Below are positions 18,019 through 30,631 of a stretch of DNA of 64,000 nt, piece by piece. Origin of the DNA: an uncultured Tateyamaria sp. (GTDB lineage: Bacteria > Pseudomonadota > Alphaproteobacteria > Rhodobacterales > Rhodobacteraceae); the NCBI GenBank assembly GCA_905480645.1, contig CAJQRC010000010.1, positions 184,972 through 248,971 on the forward strand, written 5' to 3'. The translations under genes were made by a program, and so were the position numbers. The number at the start of each line of letters is the position of its first letter. Position 1 is the stretch's first letter. The notes beneath the pieces were generated by a model, which saw only the letters and a list, made by a program, of their open reading frames with translations, had not been told where the DNA came from and did not search any database.

Positions 18019-21000
18019 ATGAACCAAGAACTTACAAATAACCCGTTTAACCCGCTTGCTCCTCCAAAGGTTTTTGACGAAATCAAGGTTTCATTAGCAT
18101 CGCCTGAACGGATACTTTCATGGTCTTTTGGAGAAATTAAAAAACCAGAGACAATAAATTATCGCACTTTCAAGCCGGAGCGTGATGGTTTGTTTTGCGC
18201 ACGTATCTTTGGACCGATTAAAGACTACGAATGCCTATGTGGCAAATACAAGCGTATGAAATACCGTGGCGTTGTCTGTGAAAAGTGTGGTGTAGAGGTC
18301 ACCCTGCAAAAGGTTCGTCGTGAGCGCATGGGCCATATTGAACTGGCTTCTCCAGTAGCACATATTTGGTTTCTTAAGTCACTGCCGTCACGCATTGGTT
18401 TAATGCTGGACATGACACTTCGTGATTTAGAACGTGTTCTTTATTTTGAAAATTACGTTGTAATCGAACCTGGGCTTACAGACCTAAGCTATGGTCAGAT
18501 GCTTTCAGAAGAAGAGTATATGGATGCGCAGGACGCGTTCGGTATGGATGCATTCACCGCGAATATTGGTGCAGAGGCTATTCGCGAAATGCTTAGTATG
18601 ATTGACTTGGAGGCTGAGGCAGATCAACTTCGAGCTGACTTAAAAGAGGCAACGGGTGAGCTAAAACCAAAAAAGATTATCAAGCGTTTGAAAGTTGTTG
18701 AATCCTTTCTAGACTCTGGAAATCGGCCAGAATGGATGGTGCTTACGGTAATACCTGTGATTCCACCAGAGTTGCGTCCACTTGTGCCATTAGATGGTGG
18801 ACGTTTCGCCACCTCGGATCTCAATGACTTATATAGACGAGTTATTAACAGAAATAACCGCCTTAAACGCTTAATTGAGCTTCGAGCACCTGATATTATC
18901 GTACGAAACGAAAAGCGGATGCTGCAAGAATCTGTAGACGCGCTTTTTGATAATGGGCGTCGTGGTCGGGTGATTACTGGTGCCAACAAGCGGCCACTTA
19001 AATCACTATCTGACATGTTAAAAGGCAAGCAGGGACGTTTTCGTCAGAACCTGTTAGGTAAACGCGTGGATTTCTCTGGCCGTTCGGTTATTGTGACAGG
19101 GCCTGAATTGAAGTTGCATCAGTGCGGTCTGCCAAAGCAGATGGCGCTCGAATTATTCAAACCGTTTATATACAGTCGCTTGGAGGCTAAAGGTCTTTCC
19201 AGCACTGTTAAACAAGCGAAAAAGTTGGTTGAGAAAGAGCGTCCTGAGGTTTGGGACATACTTGATGAGGTCATTCGTGAACACCCAGTAATGCTAAACC
19301 GTGCGCCAACCCTGCACAGATTGGGAATTCAGGCTTTTGAACCAGTTTTAATCGAAGGTAAAGCGATCCAACTTCATCCGCTTGTATGTTCTGCTTTTAA
19401 TGCTGATTTTGACGGTGACCAAATGGCTGTACACGTACCGTTAAGCCTTGAGGCTCAGTTGGAAGCCCGTGTATTGATGATGTCGACTAACAATGTTTTG
19501 TCGCCTGCTAATGGTGCTCCGATCATCGTTCCATCGCAAGATATGATTTTGGGTTTGTACTATGTAAGCTTGGAACGGGCAGGCCTTAAAGGCGAAGGGA
19601 TGGTTTTTGGTTCAATAGAAGAAGTGCAGCACGCGCTCGATAGTGATGTTGTGCACTTACATTCTAAAATTGTAGCCCGTCTGCCCCAAATCAATGCAGA
19701 AGGGTTGGAGATTACGCAACGTTTTGAAACCACACCTGGACGTGTTTTGCTGGGTTCATTATTGCCGGTAAATAACAAAGCGCCGTTTGAGCTGGTAAAT
19801 CGTCTACTGCGTAAGAAGGAAGTACAGCAGGTTATTGATACAGTATACCGATACTGTGGTCAAAAAGAGTCTGTTATATTTTGTGATCATATCATGACAA
19901 TGGGATTCCGACACGCATTTAAATCAGGTATTTCTTTTGGCAAAGACGATATGCTTATTCCCGACACTAAGTGGCCAATTGTTGATGATACAAGAGAGCA
20001 GGTAAAAGGTTTTGAACAACAGTACATGGACGGTCTGATCACTCAAGGTGAGAAGTACAATAAAGTTGTTGATGCTTGGTCTAAGTGTAATGATAAAGTT
20101 ACTGATGCCATGATGGGCTCCATTTCTACTGCTCAAACTGACGATGACGGGTCTCAACGTGAACCAAATTCGGTGTACATGATGGCCCACTCCGGTGCGC
20201 GTGGTTCAGTAACTCAAATGAAGCAATTGGGTGGCATGCGCGGTTTGATGGCTAAGCCGAATGGTGACATTATTGAGACCCCAATTATTTCGAATTTCAA
20301 AGAAGGTCTAACCGTTCTTGAATATTTTAATTCGACGCATGGAGCTCGTAAAGGATTATCAGATACAGCGCTGAAAACTGCAAACTCTGGTTATTTAACC
20401 CGTCGTCTTGTCGACGTTGCGCAAGATTGCATTGTTCGGATGCGGGACTGTGGAACTGAGACCTCTATTACAGCTGAAGCAGCCGTAAATGATGGTGAAA
20501 TAATTTCCTCCTTAGCTGAACGGGTGTTGGGTCGTGTTACCGCTGAAGACGTGCTACGTCCTGGTACAGATGAGATATTAATTGCACATGGAACGCTGAT
20601 TGACGAACGGATGGCTGACTCCGTTGATGAAGCTAGCGTGCAGTCTATGAGGATTCGATCGCCACTTACCTGTGAAGCGGAAGAGGGTGTTTGCGCTGCT
20701 TGCTATGGTCGCGATTTAGCGCGTGGTACAATTGTAAATAACGGTGAAGCCGTAGGTATTATCGCTGCGCAGTCCATTGGTGAACCTGGTACTCAATTGA
20801 CCATGAGGACATTCCATATCGGTGGTGTTGCGCAAGGCGGTCAACAATCCTTCCTCGAGGCCAGTCAAGAAGGCAAAATTGTTTTTGAAAATGCTCAAAT
20901 ATTGACAAATCCATCTGGTGAAATTCTTGTTATGGGTCGTAACATGAAGCTGATTATTCAGGATGAAAATGGTGATGAACGAGCTAATCACAAACTGGGT

Positions 21001-22260
21001 TATGGTACCACGTTATTTGTCACTGAAGGTCAAAAAGTTGTCCGCGGCGACAAGCTGTTTGAGTGGGATCCCTACACATTGCCGATTATTGCTGAAAAAG
21101 CGGGAACGTCTAAATATGTTGATCTTGTTAGTGGGATTGCTGTCCGTGATGAGACTGATGATGCAACAGGCATGACGCAGAAAATCGTGATTGACTGGCG
21201 AACTGCACCTAAAGGTAACGAACTAAAGCCTGAGATTATTTTAGTTGATGCTAACGGAGATCCAGTTCGCAATGATGCCGGTAACCCGGTTACATATCCT
21301 ATGTCGGTTGATGCCGTTTTGTCTGTCGAAGATAGTGATGAAGTCAAAGCAGGGGATGTTATTGCAAGGATTCCTCGTGAAGGGGCTAAAACTAAGGACA
21401 TAACCGGTGGTTTGCCGCGGGTGGCAGAACTCTTTGAAGCGCGACGCCCGAAAGATAATGCGATCATTGCAGAAATTGATGGTTATGTTCGCTTTGGAAA
21501 AGATTATAAGAATAAACGCCGTATTGCGATTGAGCCAGCAGACGAAACCTTGGAAAAGGTTGAGTATATGGTCCCAAAAGGTAAACACATCCCCGTTGTT
21601 GAGGGTGATTTTGTCCAGAAGGGTGATTACATCATGGATGGCAATCCAGCGCCCCACGATATTCTGGCCATAATGGGAGTTGAAGCTTTAGCGAACTATA
21701 TGATTAACGAAGTCCAAGAGGTTTATCGCCTGCAGGGCGTGAAGATCAATGACAAGCATATTGAAGTTATAGTGCGCCAGATGCTACAAAAGTGGGAAAT
21801 ACAAGACTCTGGTGACACCACGCTGCTGAAAGGTGAGCACGTGGATAAACAAGAGTTTGACGAGGCTAATGAAAAAGCTCTGTCTAAAAAGGGTCGTGTA
21901 GCTAAAGGCGAGCCAATCTTACTGGGTATAACCAAAGCATCTTTGCAAACCCGAAGCTTCATTTCTGCAGCGTCTTTTCAAGAAACCACCCGTGTTCTTA
22001 CCGAAGCGTCGGTGCAGGGTAAACGCGATAAACTTGTTGGTCTGAAAGAAAATGTGATTGTTGGTCGCTTGATACCAGCGGGTACAGGTGGTGCGATGCA
22101 AAATGTACGTAAGGTTGCCACTGATCGTGATAACGTGGTTATTGAAGCACGTCGGGAAGAAGCAGAAGCGGCTGCTCTGGCAGCTCCTTCTTCGGATGAT
22201 ATAGTTGGTGGCGATATATTCGAAAACGTTGTCGACCCAGTGGACGATAGCATAGAGTAA
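18019..22260 (+). CDS. rpoC: DNA-directed RNA polymerase subunit beta'
   Basis: This 1413-residue subunit starts [20 protein letters not shown]. The N-terminal zinc ribbon is [20 protein letters not shown]. The catalytic magnesium loop NADFDGDQM lies at residues 461-469, and the bridge-helix/trigger-loop region contains [19 protein letters not shown]. The second zinc site has the cysteines of [13 protein letters not shown]. The start is preceded by GAGGTAAAAAT. It is followed by a clear terminator at 22278, which ends the rpoBC unit. Confidence 0.98.
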   Translation: MNQELTNNPFNPLAPPKVFDEIKVSLASPERILSWSFGEIKKPETINYRTFKPERDGLFCARIFGPIKDYECLCGKYKRMKYRGVVCEKCGVEVTLQKVRRERMGHIELASPVAHIWFLKSLPSRIGLMLDMTLRDLERVLYFENYVVIEPGLTDLSYGQMLSEEEYMDAQDAFGMDAFTANIGAEAIREMLSMIDLEAEADQLRADLKEATGELKPKKIIKRLKVVESFLDSGNRPEWMVLTVIPVIPPELRPLVPLDGGRFATSDLNDLYRRVINRNNRLKRLIELRAPDIIVRNEKRMLQESVDALFDNGRRGRVITGANKRPLKSLSDMLKGKQGRFRQNLLGKRVDFSGRSVIVTGPELKLHQCGLPKQMALELFKPFIYSRLEAKGLSSTVKQAKKLVEKERPEVWDILDEVIREHPVMLNRAPTLHRLGIQAFEPVLIEGKAIQLHPLVCSAFNADFDGDQMAVHVPLSLEAQLEARVLMMSTNNVLSPANGAPIIVPSQDMILGLYYVSLERAGLKGEGMVFGSIEEVQHALDSDVVHLHSKIVARLPQINAEGLEITQRFETTPGRVLLGSLLPVNNKAPFELVNRLLRKKEVQQVIDTVYRYCGQKESVIFCDHIMTMGFRHAFKSGISFGKDDMLIPDTKWPIVDDTREQVKGFEQQYMDGLITQGEKYNKVVDAWSKCNDKVTDAMMGSISTAQTDDDGSQREPNSVYMMAHSGARGSVTQMKQLGGMRGLMAKPNGDIIETPIISNFKEGLTVLEYFNSTHGARKGLSDTALKTANSGYLTRRLVDVAQDCIVRMRDCGTETSITAEAAVNDGEIISSLAERVLGRVTAEDVLRPGTDEILIAHGTLIDERMADSVDEASVQSMRIRSPLTCEAEEGVCAACYGRDLARGTIVNNGEAVGIIAAQSIGEPGTQLTMRTFHIGGVAQGGQQSFLEASQEGKIVFENAQILTNPSGEILVMGRNMKLIIQDENGDERANHKLGYGTTLFVTEGQKVVRGDKLFEWDPYTLPIIAEKAGTSKYVDLVSGIAVRDETDDATGMTQKIVIDWRTAPKGNELKPEIILVDANGDPVRNDAGNPVTYPMSVDAVLSVEDSDEVKAGDVIARIPREGAKTKDITGGLPRVAELFEARRPKDNAIIAEIDGYVRFGKDYKNKRRIAIEPADETLEKVEYMVPKGKHIPVVEGDFVQKGDYIMDGNPAPHDILAIMGVEALANYMINEVQEVYRLQGVKINDKHIEVIVRQMLQKWEIQDSGDTTLLKGEHVDKQEFDEANEKALSKKGRVAKGEPILLGITKASLQTRSFISAASFQETTRVLTEASVQGKRDKLVGLKENVIVGRLIPAGTGGAMQNVRKVATDRDNVVIEARREEAEAAALAAPSSDDIVGGDIFENVVDPVDDSIE

Positions 22261-22277
22261 TTAAAGATTTGATTAAG

Positions 22278-22309
22278 AAAAGCCCCTTCGGTCTGCTTGG
22301 GGGCTTTTT
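22278..22309 (+). terminator. Rho-independent terminator after rpoC
   Basis: AAAAGCCCC (22278-22286) pairs perfectly with GGGGCTTTT (22300-22308), with a 13-base loop and T-run. It lies 18 bases after the rpoC stop. Confidence 0.9.
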
Positions 22310-22599
22310 ACCTATCTAGCTTGCCCCTGCAAGAAACCTTAAAAGTTAAAACTTGTGTAAATTGATGCCGAATTTTGTTCATTCATAAGCGCCTCTATGG
22401 TGGTCAAATTTATCGATGTTAATTTGTTTGTCTGGTCGACTAGCAAGACGATACTATTTTCTGAGATTTTTTAGTCCTATTTATAAATACTATTGTCACC
22501 CATTTGATAACTTGAATGACTTAGATATTCCGTAGCAAATGTCTTTGATGCTTGAATAAGGAAAATTTTCGCTTTGTTTGATTACGATAGTCAGAACTG

Positions 22600-22628
22600 T
22601 TGACACTATCTGCGACTCCTCATATACG
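22600..22628 (+). promoter_or_regulatory. Candidate strong promoter of the str operon (rpsL-rpsG-fusA)
   Basis: A perfect -35 TTGACA is followed after 17 bases by TATACG, then CGCGACAG. The C+G-rich stretch after the -10 resembles the discriminator of stringently controlled ribosomal promoters. The same TATACGCGC string appears in the candidate rpmC promoter at 33460-33488. The 22310-22599 stretch before it is AT-rich and shows no gene. Confidence 0.65.
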
Positions 22629-22851
22629 CGCGACAGTTCGGAGTGAGGGTTACATCTAATCTCTGATATCATAACTAAAGTGGACACGATCCGGCCTTTC
22701 AATTGGTCCGATCCTCTGGAAACCGGCCGTGTCGATCTCATAAGGGGTCGAAGCGGTTGCTTCGCATTCGTGGATGCACGAAATGTGAGAATTTTTAACC
22801 GCGGGACTTACCCGCCTGACATGTGTTGATGAGACGGGGAAAAGACCTGCA
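22629..22851 (+). promoter_or_regulatory. Structured 5' leader of rpsL
   Basis: The leader of about 210 bases is GC-richer than its surroundings. It can form a stem GACACG-AT-CCGG (22683-22694) with CCGG-C-CGTGTC (22723-22733). No reading frame is supported. A role in autoregulation of the str operon is possible but unproven. Confidence 0.35.
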
Positions 22852-23223
22852 ATGCCAACGATCCAACAGCTGATCCGCAAGCCGCGCCAGCCAAAAATAA
22901 AGCGCTCAAAGTCACTTCATTTAGAAGGTAACCCGCAAAAACGCGGCGTGTGCACTCGCGTGTACACAACGACACCCAAGAAGCCAAATTCGGCAATGCG
23001 AAAAGTTGCCAAGGTTCGCTTGACCAACGGGTTTGAAGTAATCAGCTACATTCCGGGGGAAAGCCATAACCTTCAAGAGCACTCTGTTGTATTGATCCGT
23101 GGCGGTCGTGTCAAAGACCTTCCAGGCGTGCGATACCACATACTTCGGGGGGTCTTGGATACGCAAGGCGTTAAAGATCGTAAACAACGTCGGTCCAAAT
23201 ACGGCGCTAAGCGTCCCAAATAA
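22852..23223 (+). CDS. rpsL: 30S ribosomal protein S12
   Basis: The 123-residue protein begins [20 protein letters not shown]. The decoding-centre loops [20 protein letters not shown] and [13 protein letters not shown] are intact. Lys44 and Lys88, counted with the initiator Met, and Asp89 are unchanged at or next to the streptomycin positions, so no classical resistance mutation is present. Asp89 corresponds to the residue methylthiolated by RimO in other bacteria. rpsG follows after 12 bases. Confidence 0.98.
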   Translation: MPTIQQLIRKPRQPKIKRSKSLHLEGNPQKRGVCTRVYTTTPKKPNSAMRKVAKVRLTNGFEVISYIPGESHNLQEHSVVLIRGGRVKDLPGVRYHILRGVLDTQGVKDRKQRRSKYGAKRPK

Positions 23224-23235
23224 GGAAATCATTAG

Positions 23236-23706
<471 letters not shown>

Positions 23707-23733
23707 CACAGAATATTCTGAGGAAGCAGTTCC

Positions 23734-25851
23734 ATGGCACGCGATTATCCGCTCGACCGCTATCGTAATTTCGGCATTATGGCTCACATTGATGCTGGCA
23801 AAACAACATGTTCAGAACGCATTCTGTACTACACTGGTAAGTCTCACAACATTGGTGAGGTTCATGACGGTGCCGCCACCATGGATTGGATGGAGCAGGA
23901 GCAGGAGCGGGGCATTACTATAACTTCGGCTGCTACCACTACCTTTTGGGAGCGTACTGAGGACGGTGAGACTGTTGACACCGAAAAGCACCGTATGAAT
24001 ATAATTGACACACCCGGACACGTAGACTTCACGATTGAGGTTGAGCGATCGCTGGCAGTTTTGGATGGCGCCGTTGCTGTTTTGGATGCTAACGCTGGGG
24101 TAGAACCGCAGACAGAAACTGTTTGGCGTCAAGCGGATCGGTACAAGGTCCCTCGTATTGTTTTTGTAAACAAAATGGACAAAATTGGTGCTGATTTTTT
24201 TAATTGTGTTCACATGATTAAAGACAGGACAGGTGCAATGCCTTGCCCCATACAGATTCCAATCGGTGCTGAGACTGAACTCGAAGGTATGATTGACCTT
24301 GTAACAATGGAAGAATGGGTTTGGGCTGGTGAGGACCTTGGCGCATCTTGGGAAAAACGCCCAATCCGCGAAAGTTTGAAAGACCAAGCAGATGAGTGGC
24401 GCGCAAATATGATAGAAGTCGCCGTTGAAATGGACGATGATGCCATGGAAGCGTATTTGGAGGGTGAAGAGCCTGATGTTCCGACTTTGCGCCGGCTTAT
24501 CCGGGCAGGTACCCTTGAAATAAAGTTTATCCCAGTTTTATGCGGTTCAGCGTTCAAAAATAAGGGCGTGCAACCGTTACTAAACGCAGTTATCGATTAT
24601 TTACCCAGCCCTATGGACGTGGTCGATTACATGGGTTTTAAGCCTGGTGATGAATCGGAAACGCGTGACATAGCGCGGCGCGCTGATGATAATATGGCTT
24701 TTTCTGCCTTGGCTTTTAAGATTATGAATGACCCTTTTGTAGGTACTCTCACCTTCACTCGATTGTATTCAGGCGTGTTGAACAAAGGTGATACTTTGTT
24801 GAATTCTACCAAAGAGCGCAAAGAGCGGGTTGGGCGGATGATGATGATGCATTCTAACGATCGAGAGGAAATTACAGAGGCTTTTGCCGGTGACATTATT
24901 GCTTTGGCTGGCCTTAAAGATACAACAACTGGCGACACTCTCTGTGCGGTCAACGATCCGGTAGTTTTGGAGACTATGACTTTCCCTGACCCAGTAATTG
25001 AAATAGCGGTCGAACCAAAAACTAAAGCTGACCAAGAGAAAATGTCCACCGGTTTGCAGCGGCTTGCTGCTGAGGATCCATCTTTTCGCGTTGAAACAGA
25101 TATAGAGTCGGGGCAGACGATCATGAAAGGTATGGGAGAACTGCACCTGGATATTTTGGTTGATCGTCTAAAGCGTGAGTTCAAAGTGGAAGCCAACATT
25201 GGTGCTCCACAGGTTGCTTATCGTGAAACTATTGGACATGAAGTTGAGCATACATACACACACAAAAAGCAGTCGGGTGGCTCAGGCCAGTTTGCAGAAG
25301 TGAAAATGATTATTTCACCAACTGAACCAGGAGAAGGTTACTCTTTCGAATCTCGAATTGTCGGTGGTGCGGTACCGAAAGATTATATCCCTGGTGTTGA
25401 GAAAGGCATTAATTCTGTGATGGACAGCGGCCCGCTTGCGGGCTTCCCAGTAATCGATTTCAAGGTCGCTTTAATTGATGGTAAATTTCACGACGTTGAC
25501 TCGTCTGTTTTGGCCTTTGAAATTGCTGCGCGGATGGGCATGCGAGAAGGTATGCGTAAAGCTGGTGCCAAATTGCTTGAGCCAATTATGAAGGTAGAAG
25601 TTGTCACGCCTGAGGACTACACAGGTGGGATAATTGGTGATTTGACATCGCGCCGTGGTCAGGTTCAGGGGCAAGACACGCGTGGTAACGCTATTGCTAT
25701 CGATGCACAGGTGCCTCTGGCGAATATGTTTGGGTACATAAACACTTTGCGCTCGATGTCGTCGGGTCGGGCAAATTTCACCATGCAGTTCAGTCACTAC
25801 GAACCTGTTCCGGCTACTATCTCAGAGGAGATACAGTCTAAATACGCGTAA
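23734..25851 (+). CDS. fusA: Elongation factor G
   Basis: The 705-residue GTPase has all G motifs: AHIDAGKTT (G1), the RGITI switch, DTPGHVDF (G3), NKMDK (G4) and GSAFKNKG (G5). Domains II to V follow, with the domain IV loop and the C-terminal [20 protein letters not shown]. It drives translocation and, with RRF, ribosome recycling. The ribosome-binding site GAGGAAG precedes the ATG. It sits between rpsG and tuf in the str operon, with a two-hairpin spacer before tuf. Confidence 0.98.
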   Translation: MARDYPLDRYRNFGIMAHIDAGKTTCSERILYYTGKSHNIGEVHDGAATMDWMEQEQERGITITSAATTTFWERTEDGETVDTEKHRMNIIDTPGHVDFTIEVERSLAVLDGAVAVLDANAGVEPQTETVWRQADRYKVPRIVFVNKMDKIGADFFNCVHMIKDRTGAMPCPIQIPIGAETELEGMIDLVTMEEWVWAGEDLGASWEKRPIRESLKDQADEWRANMIEVAVEMDDDAMEAYLEGEEPDVPTLRRLIRAGTLEIKFIPVLCGSAFKNKGVQPLLNAVIDYLPSPMDVVDYMGFKPGDESETRDIARRADDNMAFSALAFKIMNDPFVGTLTFTRLYSGVLNKGDTLLNSTKERKERVGRMMMMHSNDREEITEAFAGDIIALAGLKDTTTGDTLCAVNDPVVLETMTFPDPVIEIAVEPKTKADQEKMSTGLQRLAAEDPSFRVETDIESGQTIMKGMGELHLDILVDRLKREFKVEANIGAPQVAYRETIGHEVEHTYTHKKQSGGSGQFAEVKMIISPTEPGEGYSFESRIVGGAVPKDYIPGVEKGINSVMDSGPLAGFPVIDFKVALIDGKFHDVDSSVLAFEIAARMGMREGMRKAGAKLLEPIMKVEVVTPEDYTGGIIGDLTSRRGQVQGQDTRGNAIAIDAQVPLANMFGYINTLRSMSSGRANFTMQFSHYEPVPATISEEIQSKYA

Positions 25852-25857
25852 CGGGAT

Positions 25858-25911
25858 GGCGGAATTTCTCCGCCCTACCCACAACTCGGTAAGGGCAGGG
25901 TCCACCCTGCC
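25858..25911 (+). promoter_or_regulatory. Twin hairpins between fusA and tuf
   Basis: GGCGGA/TCCGCC (25858-25874) and GGCAGGG/CCCTGCC (25894-25911) form two compact GC-rich stems within the 82-base spacer. Neither has a T-run. They end 22 bases before the tuf start, leaving TAAGGAGG free for ribosome binding. They may set tuf mRNA stability relative to fusA. Confidence 0.5.
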
Positions 25912-25933
25912 ATCCATCTTTAAGGAGGCCATC

Positions 25934-27109
25934 ATGGCAAAGGAAAAGTTCGAACGGAATAAACCGCACGTAAATATAGGAACTATTGGTCATGTGGACC
26001 ATGGTAAAACCACTTTGACCGCGGCTATTACAAAATATTTTGGTGATTTCCAGGCCTATGATCAGATTGATGGCGCGCCAGAGGAGAAAGCTCGTGGCAT
26101 TACCATTTCTACAGCGCATGTCGAGTACGAGACGGATAACCGTCACTATGCGCACGTCGATTGCCCTGGTCACGCTGACTATGTCAAAAACATGATTACC
26201 GGTGCTGCTCAGATGGACGGTGCTATCTTGGTTGTGAACGCTGCTGATGGTCCTATGCCTCAGACACGTGAGCACATACTTCTCGGCCGTCAAGTTGGTA
26301 TTCCAACAATGGTCGTATACATGAATAAAGTAGATCAGGTGGACGATGACGAATTGTTGGAACTGGTTGAGATGGAAATACGGGAATTACTTTCGAGTTA
26401 TGATTACCCTGGGGATGACATCCCTGTTGTTCAGGGTTCAGCTTTGGCCGCAATGGAAGGCCGAGATGACGAGATCGGCGCTAATTCAATTAAAGCGTTA
26501 ATGGCCGCTGTTGACGAATTCATTCCGACGCCAGAGCGTGCCATTGACCAGCCGTTTTTGATGCCTGTTGAAGATGTGTTCTCGATTTCGGGTCGTGGTA
26601 CAGTTGTGACCGGTCGGGTCGAGCGTGGTGTGATCAATGTTGGTGATAACATCGAAATCGTTGGTATTAAGGATACTCAAACGACGACTTGTACTGGAGT
26701 AGAAATGTTCCGGAAATTGCTCGATCGAGGCGAGGCTGGTGATAATATCGGCGCGTTGCTGCGCGGTATTGATCGTGAAGCTGTGGAGCGTGGGCAGGTT
26801 CTTTGCAAGCCTGGTTCTGTTAACCCACACACCAAGTTTGAGGCAGAGGCCTATATTTTGACAAAGGAAGAGGGCGGCCGTCACACTCCATTCTTTGCAA
26901 ATTACCGGCCTCAGTTTTATTTTCGTACAACAGACGTCACAGGCACGGTTCAGCTTGCTGAGGGTACCGAAATGGTCATGCCGGGTGATAATGTCTCGTT
27001 TGGTGTTGAGCTGATTGCTCCAATCGCCATGGAACAAGGCCTTCGGTTTGCTATCCGTGAAGGTGGGCGAACTGTAGGTGCTGGAGTGGTTTCCAAGATT
27101 ACTGACTAA
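25934..27109 (+). CDS. tuf: Elongation factor Tu
   Basis: From the ATG at 25934, preceded by an ideal TAAGGAGG site, the protein has 391 residues. The longer frame from 25856 lacks family support. [25 protein letters not shown] and SALA give the five G motifs. Domain II/III ends [19 protein letters not shown]-Tu delivers aminoacyl-tRNA to the ribosome. This is the only tuf in the window. The sequence closely resembles Rhodobacteraceae EF-Tu, and a hairpin terminator follows. Confidence 0.98.
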   Translation: MAKEKFERNKPHVNIGTIGHVDHGKTTLTAAITKYFGDFQAYDQIDGAPEEKARGITISTAHVEYETDNRHYAHVDCPGHADYVKNMITGAAQMDGAILVVNAADGPMPQTREHILLGRQVGIPTMVVYMNKVDQVDDDELLELVEMEIRELLSSYDYPGDDIPVVQGSALAAMEGRDDEIGANSIKALMAAVDEFIPTPERAIDQPFLMPVEDVFSISGRGTVVTGRVERGVINVGDNIEIVGIKDTQTTTCTGVEMFRKLLDRGEAGDNIGALLRGIDREAVERGQVLCKPGSVNPHTKFEAEAYILTKEEGGRHTPFFANYRPQFYFRTTDVTGTVQLAEGTEMVMPGDNVSFGVELIAPIAMEQGLRFAIREGGRTVGAGVVSKITD

Positions 27110-27118
27110 GAATCAATG

Positions 27119-27142
27119 GGTGCACCGCCGAGGTGCACCTTT
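27119..27142 (+). terminator. Hairpin terminator after tuf
   Basis: GGTGCACC (27119-27126) pairs with a second GGTGCACC (27132-27139), since the sequence is self-complementary. The loop is five bases, followed by a short TTTACTC tail. The weak T-run suggests partial read-through into the S10 cluster. Confidence 0.6.
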
Positions 27143-27153
27143 ACTCACGGATT

Positions 27154-27182
27154 TTGTGCGTACACAAATTCACGGCTATAGA
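27154..27182 (+). promoter_or_regulatory. Candidate promoter for rpsJ-rplW
   Basis: TTGTGC and TATAGA lie 17 bases apart, just after the tuf terminator, about 80 bases ahead of rpsJ. The -10 is good and the -35 is poor. Confidence 0.4.
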
Positions 27183-27259
27183 ATGAACGGTGCGAAGAGG
27201 GATTTCGATGAGCGAAGCTCCTCCTCTCCGCTGAAAGACCCGAATAAGGGAATCCGATA

Positions 27260-27580
27260 ATGGCAATGCAAAGCCAAAATATCCGCATCCGTTTGAAGGC
27301 GTTTGATTATCGTGTGTTGGATACGTCCACACAAGAGATCGTAAATACGGCTAAACGTACTGGTGCATCTGTCCGTGGTCCTATTCCACTACCGAATAAG
27401 ATCGAAAAATATACAGTGTTGCGTGGTCCTCATGTTGATAAGAAGTCTCGTGACCAGTTTGAAATTAGGACGCATAAGCGCCTGCTTGATATAGTTGATC
27501 CGACTCCCCAGACGGTGGACGCGCTCATGAAGCTCGACCTAGCGGCTGGTGTGGATGTCGAGATTAAGTTGCAGTCTTAA
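27260..27580 (+). CDS. rpsJ: 30S ribosomal protein S10
   Basis: The 106-residue protein begins [20 protein letters not shown], the Rhodobacterales form. It includes [20 protein letters not shown] and the C-terminal [17 protein letters not shown]10 sits in the 30S head and, as NusE, also contacts NusB and NusG in antitermination. The ribosome-binding site is AAGGGAATCCGATA. rplC follows after 15 bases. Confidence 0.97.
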   Translation: MAMQSQNIRIRLKAFDYRVLDTSTQEIVNTAKRTGASVRGPIPLPNKIEKYTVLRGPHVDKKSRDQFEIRTHKRLLDIVDPTPQTVDALMKLDLAAGVDVEIKLQS

Positions 27581-27595
27581 GGAGGGTTAAGAAAA

Positions 27596-28330
27596 ATGCG
27601 CTCTGGAATACTTGCAAAAAAAGTCGGTATGACCCGTCTATTCATGAATGATGGAAAACAGATTCCCGTGACTGTTTTACAGCTGGATGGACTGCAGGTT
27701 GTTGGTAATCGAACGTCTGATAAAGATGGCTATACTGCAGTCACACTGGGTGCGGGGTCTCCAAAAGTTAAACGCGTTAGTCAAGCCATGCGTGGTCATT
27801 TTACCGCTCAAAAGGTTGAACCTAAACGTAAACTGGTTGAATTCCGCGTTACTGAGGACAATTTGATTGGCGTTGGTGAAGAGTTGTCGGCGGAACACTT
27901 TCTAGAAGGTCAGAAAGTAGATGTGTCCGGTACTTCGATCGGCAAGGGTTTTGCTGGTGCTATGAAACGTCATAATTTTAGTGGGTTGCGAGCTACACAT
28001 GGTGTTTCAATTTCGCACCGCTCACACGGTTCTACTGGGCAGTGTCAGGATCCTGGTAAAGTTTTTAAAGGAAAAAAAATGGCAGGTCACATGGGAGCTG
28101 CCCGTGTCACCACTCAAAACTTGGAAGTTGTAAAAACAGACGTTGATCGTGGTCTTATTATGATCAAGGGAGCTGTTCCCGGATCCAAGGGTGGGTGGGT
28201 TACAGTAAAAGACGCTGTAAAAAAGCGATTGCCTGATGGAGTGCCGTTACCCGCGGCTTTAAAATCAACAGCAGTTCCAACTCCCGAAACCGCAGTGGAC
28301 GAGACACCTGCAGAAGGTGGTGAAGCATGA
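27596..28330 (+). CDS. rplC: 50S ribosomal protein L3
   Basis: The 244-residue protein contains the L3 fold with the loop reaching the peptidyl-transferase centre: [20 protein letters not shown] and the methylated-Gln region [20 protein letters not shown]. It is longer than the roughly 210-residue enterobacterial form because of an acidic, proline- and alanine-rich tail (about residues 222-244). Tails of this kind occur in alphaproteobacteria. The stop overlaps the rplD start (ATGA), so the two are coupled. Confidence 0.96.
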   Translation: MRSGILAKKVGMTRLFMNDGKQIPVTVLQLDGLQVVGNRTSDKDGYTAVTLGAGSPKVKRVSQAMRGHFTAQKVEPKRKLVEFRVTEDNLIGVGEELSAEHFLEGQKVDVSGTSIGKGFAGAMKRHNFSGLRATHGVSISHRSHGSTGQCQDPGKVFKGKKMAGHMGAARVTTQNLEVVKTDVDRGLIMIKGAVPGSKGGWVTVKDAVKKRLPDGVPLPAALKSTAVPTPETAVDETPAEGGEA

Positions 28331-28944
28331 AACTCGATGTAATTAAACTTGACGGTGCCAAATCTGGGAATATTGAGCTTGATGCAGACTTATTTGGCTT
28401 GGAGCCACGTGCAGATATATTGCACCGAATGGTTCGTTGGCAACGTAACAACGCCCAAGCTGGGACGCACAAGGTTAAAACACGTTCTGAAGTGAACTAT
28501 TCTACTAAGAAAATCTATCGCCAGAAAGGAACCGGTGGTGCTCGGCACGGTGCACGCTCTGCTCCTATCTTTCGAGGTGGGGGAATTTATAAAGGACCAG
28601 TTGTTCGGTCGCATGGGCATGATCTACCTAAGAAGCTTCGTAAACTTGGCCTCAAGCACGCTCTGTCAGCCAAAATGGCAGCAGGCGAACTGGTTGTTAT
28701 AGAAGATGCAGCTACTTCAGGCAAAACAGCGGCATTAGCTAGGCAGATTAAAAGTCTTGGCTGGAAACGCACACTGGTGATTGATGGTGCTTCAGTTAAT
28801 GAAGATTTCCTCAAAGCAGCACGTAATATCGAAGGTTTGGATATCTTGCCATCGATGGGAGCAAACGTATATGATATTCTTAAGCGTGACACCCTCGTGA
28901 TCACTAAAGCAGGTATCGAAGCACTGGAGGCTCGATTGAAATGA
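28327..28944 (+). CDS. rplD: 50S ribosomal protein L4
   Basis: The 205-residue protein has the long L4 loop that lines the exit tunnel: [20 protein letters not shown] and the following [15 protein letters not shown]. It starts at an ATG overlapping the rplC stop and ends in an ATGA overlap with rplW. Translation of rplC, rplD and rplW is therefore tightly coupled. In enterobacteria L4 regulates this operon, but no matching leader was recognised here. Confidence 0.96.
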   Translation: MKLDVIKLDGAKSGNIELDADLFGLEPRADILHRMVRWQRNNAQAGTHKVKTRSEVNYSTKKIYRQKGTGGARHGARSAPIFRGGGIYKGPVVRSHGHDLPKKLRKLGLKHALSAKMAAGELVVIEDAATSGKTAALARQIKSLGWKRTLVIDGASVNEDFLKAARNIEGLDILPSMGANVYDILKRDTLVITKAGIEALEARLK

Positions 28945-29237
28945 GTGCCAAGGCAGAACATTATGATATAATCCGCAAGCCGATTATTACCGAAAAAGCG
29001 ACAATGTCGTCCGAGAACGGTGCGATCGTCTTTGAAGTCGCTATTGATAGCAATAAACCGATGATCAAAGAGGCAGTTGAGGCTTTATTTGGCGTTAAAG
29101 TGAAGGCTGTAAATACAACTATCACGAAGGGTAAAGTAAAGCGGTTTCGTGGTTCGTTGGGTAAGCGCAAGGATGTAAAAAAAGCGTATGTGACATTGGA
29201 AGATGGTAACACAATTGATGTGAGTACCGGTTTATAG
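28941..29237 (+). CDS. rplW: 50S ribosomal protein L23
   Basis: The 98-residue protein shows the L23 pattern: [14 protein letters not shown] near the start, then [18 protein letters not shown], and [13 protein letters not shown]23 lies at the tunnel exit and docks trigger factor and SRP. It is the last gene before a terminator, which separates it from rplB. In most bacteria rplW and rplB are adjacent. Confidence 0.96.
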   Translation: MSAKAEHYDIIRKPIITEKATMSSENGAIVFEVAIDSNKPMIKEAVEALFGVKVKAVNTTITKGKVKRFRGSLGKRKDVKKAYVTLEDGNTIDVSTGL

Positions 29238-29266
29238 ATTTTAGTTAAACAAAAATCTATACAAGG

Positions 29267-29296
29267 CCCCGTTTGAGAAATCGACGGGGTTTTTTA
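29267..29296 (+). terminator. Rho-independent terminator after rplW
   Basis: CCCCGT (29267-29272) pairs with ACGGGG (29284-29289), followed by TTTTTT. It closes the rpsJ-rplW unit. Confidence 0.82.
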
Positions 29297-29785
29297 GATT
29301 AGCAATCATTGTATAAAGAATATTGATATCTACTATCGTGTTTCTGGTTCTTTTTGGAAATTTCCTCGGCTGGATCCCCCAGAGATTTGGCCTCCTTCTA
29401 GCCTATTTGCCTGCTACGGATAAAAGCCTGATACATGTTTTGTTGGAGAGTTGGATTTGCTATTTGTATAATCAACTGTGCAAATTTAAGTGGAGTCAAT
29501 TAGACTTTTAAAATCACTTTTGCTTGCCGGTATTTAAGAATTTTTAAGCTTGTTTTTAGCTCTATTCGTTGGCTCTGTTAACGTTCTTTTTAGCCTTATT
29601 GCTTGACCCTGTTTAATCAGTCTTCTACAGGGAGCCACAAGTGGCGACAAAGATTCGTCTATATAGTCACTTTGTTCATAAATTATGTTTCGACATCAAA
29701 CTGAATAACTTAACTCGGGCACCTAAGGGGGCCTATAACCAAAGAGAAGTTTTTCTCTTAATATAGCAAACGGAAGACAGCAATC
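29297..29785 (+). promoter_or_regulatory. rplB upstream region with candidate promoter at 29603-29631
   Basis: The stretch holds no supported gene. TTGACC (29603) and TACAGG (29626) are spaced by 17 bases. A hairpin AAGAGAA/TTCTCTT lies at about 29741-29760, close to the rplB start. Together with the terminator upstream this suggests that rplB begins a separate transcript. A 62-codon TTG frame at 29323 has no ribosome-binding site and was not accepted. Confidence 0.4.
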
Positions 29786-30628
29786 ATGGCACTCAAGTCG
29801 TATAAACCGACGACGCCGGGCCAGCGTGGGCTGGTACTGATCGACCGTTCGGAGCTTTGGAAAGGCCGCCCAGTCAAATCACTTACACAGGGTTTGACTA
29901 AGTCTGGCGGAAGGAACAATACCGGACGGATTACGATGCGCCGTACTGGTGGTGGCGCAAAGCGCCTCTATCGGATCGTCGATTTCAAGCGTAATAAACT
30001 CGACGTGTTGGCAACAGTCCAACGCATAGAATATGATCCTAACAGAACGGCGTTCATAGCTCTCGTCAAGTATGAAGATGGAGAGCAGACCTACGTTTTG
30101 GCGCCACAGAGGCTGGCTGTAGGTGATCAAATAGTTTCATCGATGAAAGCGGATATCAAACCAGGAAACTCAATGCCTTTTTCCGGTATGCCTATTGGAA
30201 CGATTGTTCACAATATTGAGTTAAAGCCAGGAAAAGGTGGCCAAATTGCGCGTGCTGCTGGCACATATGCTCAGTTCGTGGGTCGTGATGGTGGCTATGC
30301 TCAGGTCCGCTTGTCTTCGGGCGAATTACGACTGGTCAGGCAAGAATGTAGAGCGTCTGTTGGTGCCGTTTCGAATCCAGACAACAGCAATCAGAATTAC
30401 GGAAAAGCTGGCAGAATGCGTCATAAGGGCATACGGCCAAGTGTTCGCGGAGTTGTAATGAATCCGATTGATCACCCACACGGAGGTGGTGAAGGTCGTA
30501 CATCTGGTGGCCGTCACCCTGTTTCGCCGTGGGGCAAACCGACAAAAGGTGCTCGTACTCGCAACAAAAACAAAGCGTCGCAAAAGCTGATTATCCGCTC
30601 TCGTCACGCCAAGAAGAAAGGGCGCTAA
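29786..30628 (+). CDS. rplB: 50S ribosomal protein L2
   Basis: The 280-residue protein carries the strongly conserved C-terminal block [20 protein letters not shown], with the His implicated near the peptidyl-transferase centre. The RNA-binding central domain includes [20 protein letters not shown]. It is slightly longer than the Escherichia coli protein, as in other alphaproteobacteria. L2 is needed for subunit association. rpsS follows after three bases. Confidence 0.98.
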   Translation: MALKSYKPTTPGQRGLVLIDRSELWKGRPVKSLTQGLTKSGGRNNTGRITMRRTGGGAKRLYRIVDFKRNKLDVLATVQRIEYDPNRTAFIALVKYEDGEQTYVLAPQRLAVGDQIVSSMKADIKPGNSMPFSGMPIGTIVHNIELKPGKGGQIARAAGTYAQFVGRDGGYAQVRLSSGELRLVRQECRASVGAVSNPDNSNQNYGKAGRMRHKGIRPSVRGVVMNPIDHPHGGGEGRTSGGRHPVSPWGKPTKGARTRNKNKASQKLIIRSRHAKKKGR

Positions 30629-30631
30629 AAT

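Noticed and set aside
23812..24387. 191-codon frame opposite fusA
   Set aside because: It is fully antisense to a strongly conserved EF-G region and has no start signal.
29323..29511. 62-codon TTG-started frame between rplW and rplB
   Set aside because: It has no ribosome-binding site and no family resemblance, and lies in AT-rich intergenic DNA where such frames occur by chance.
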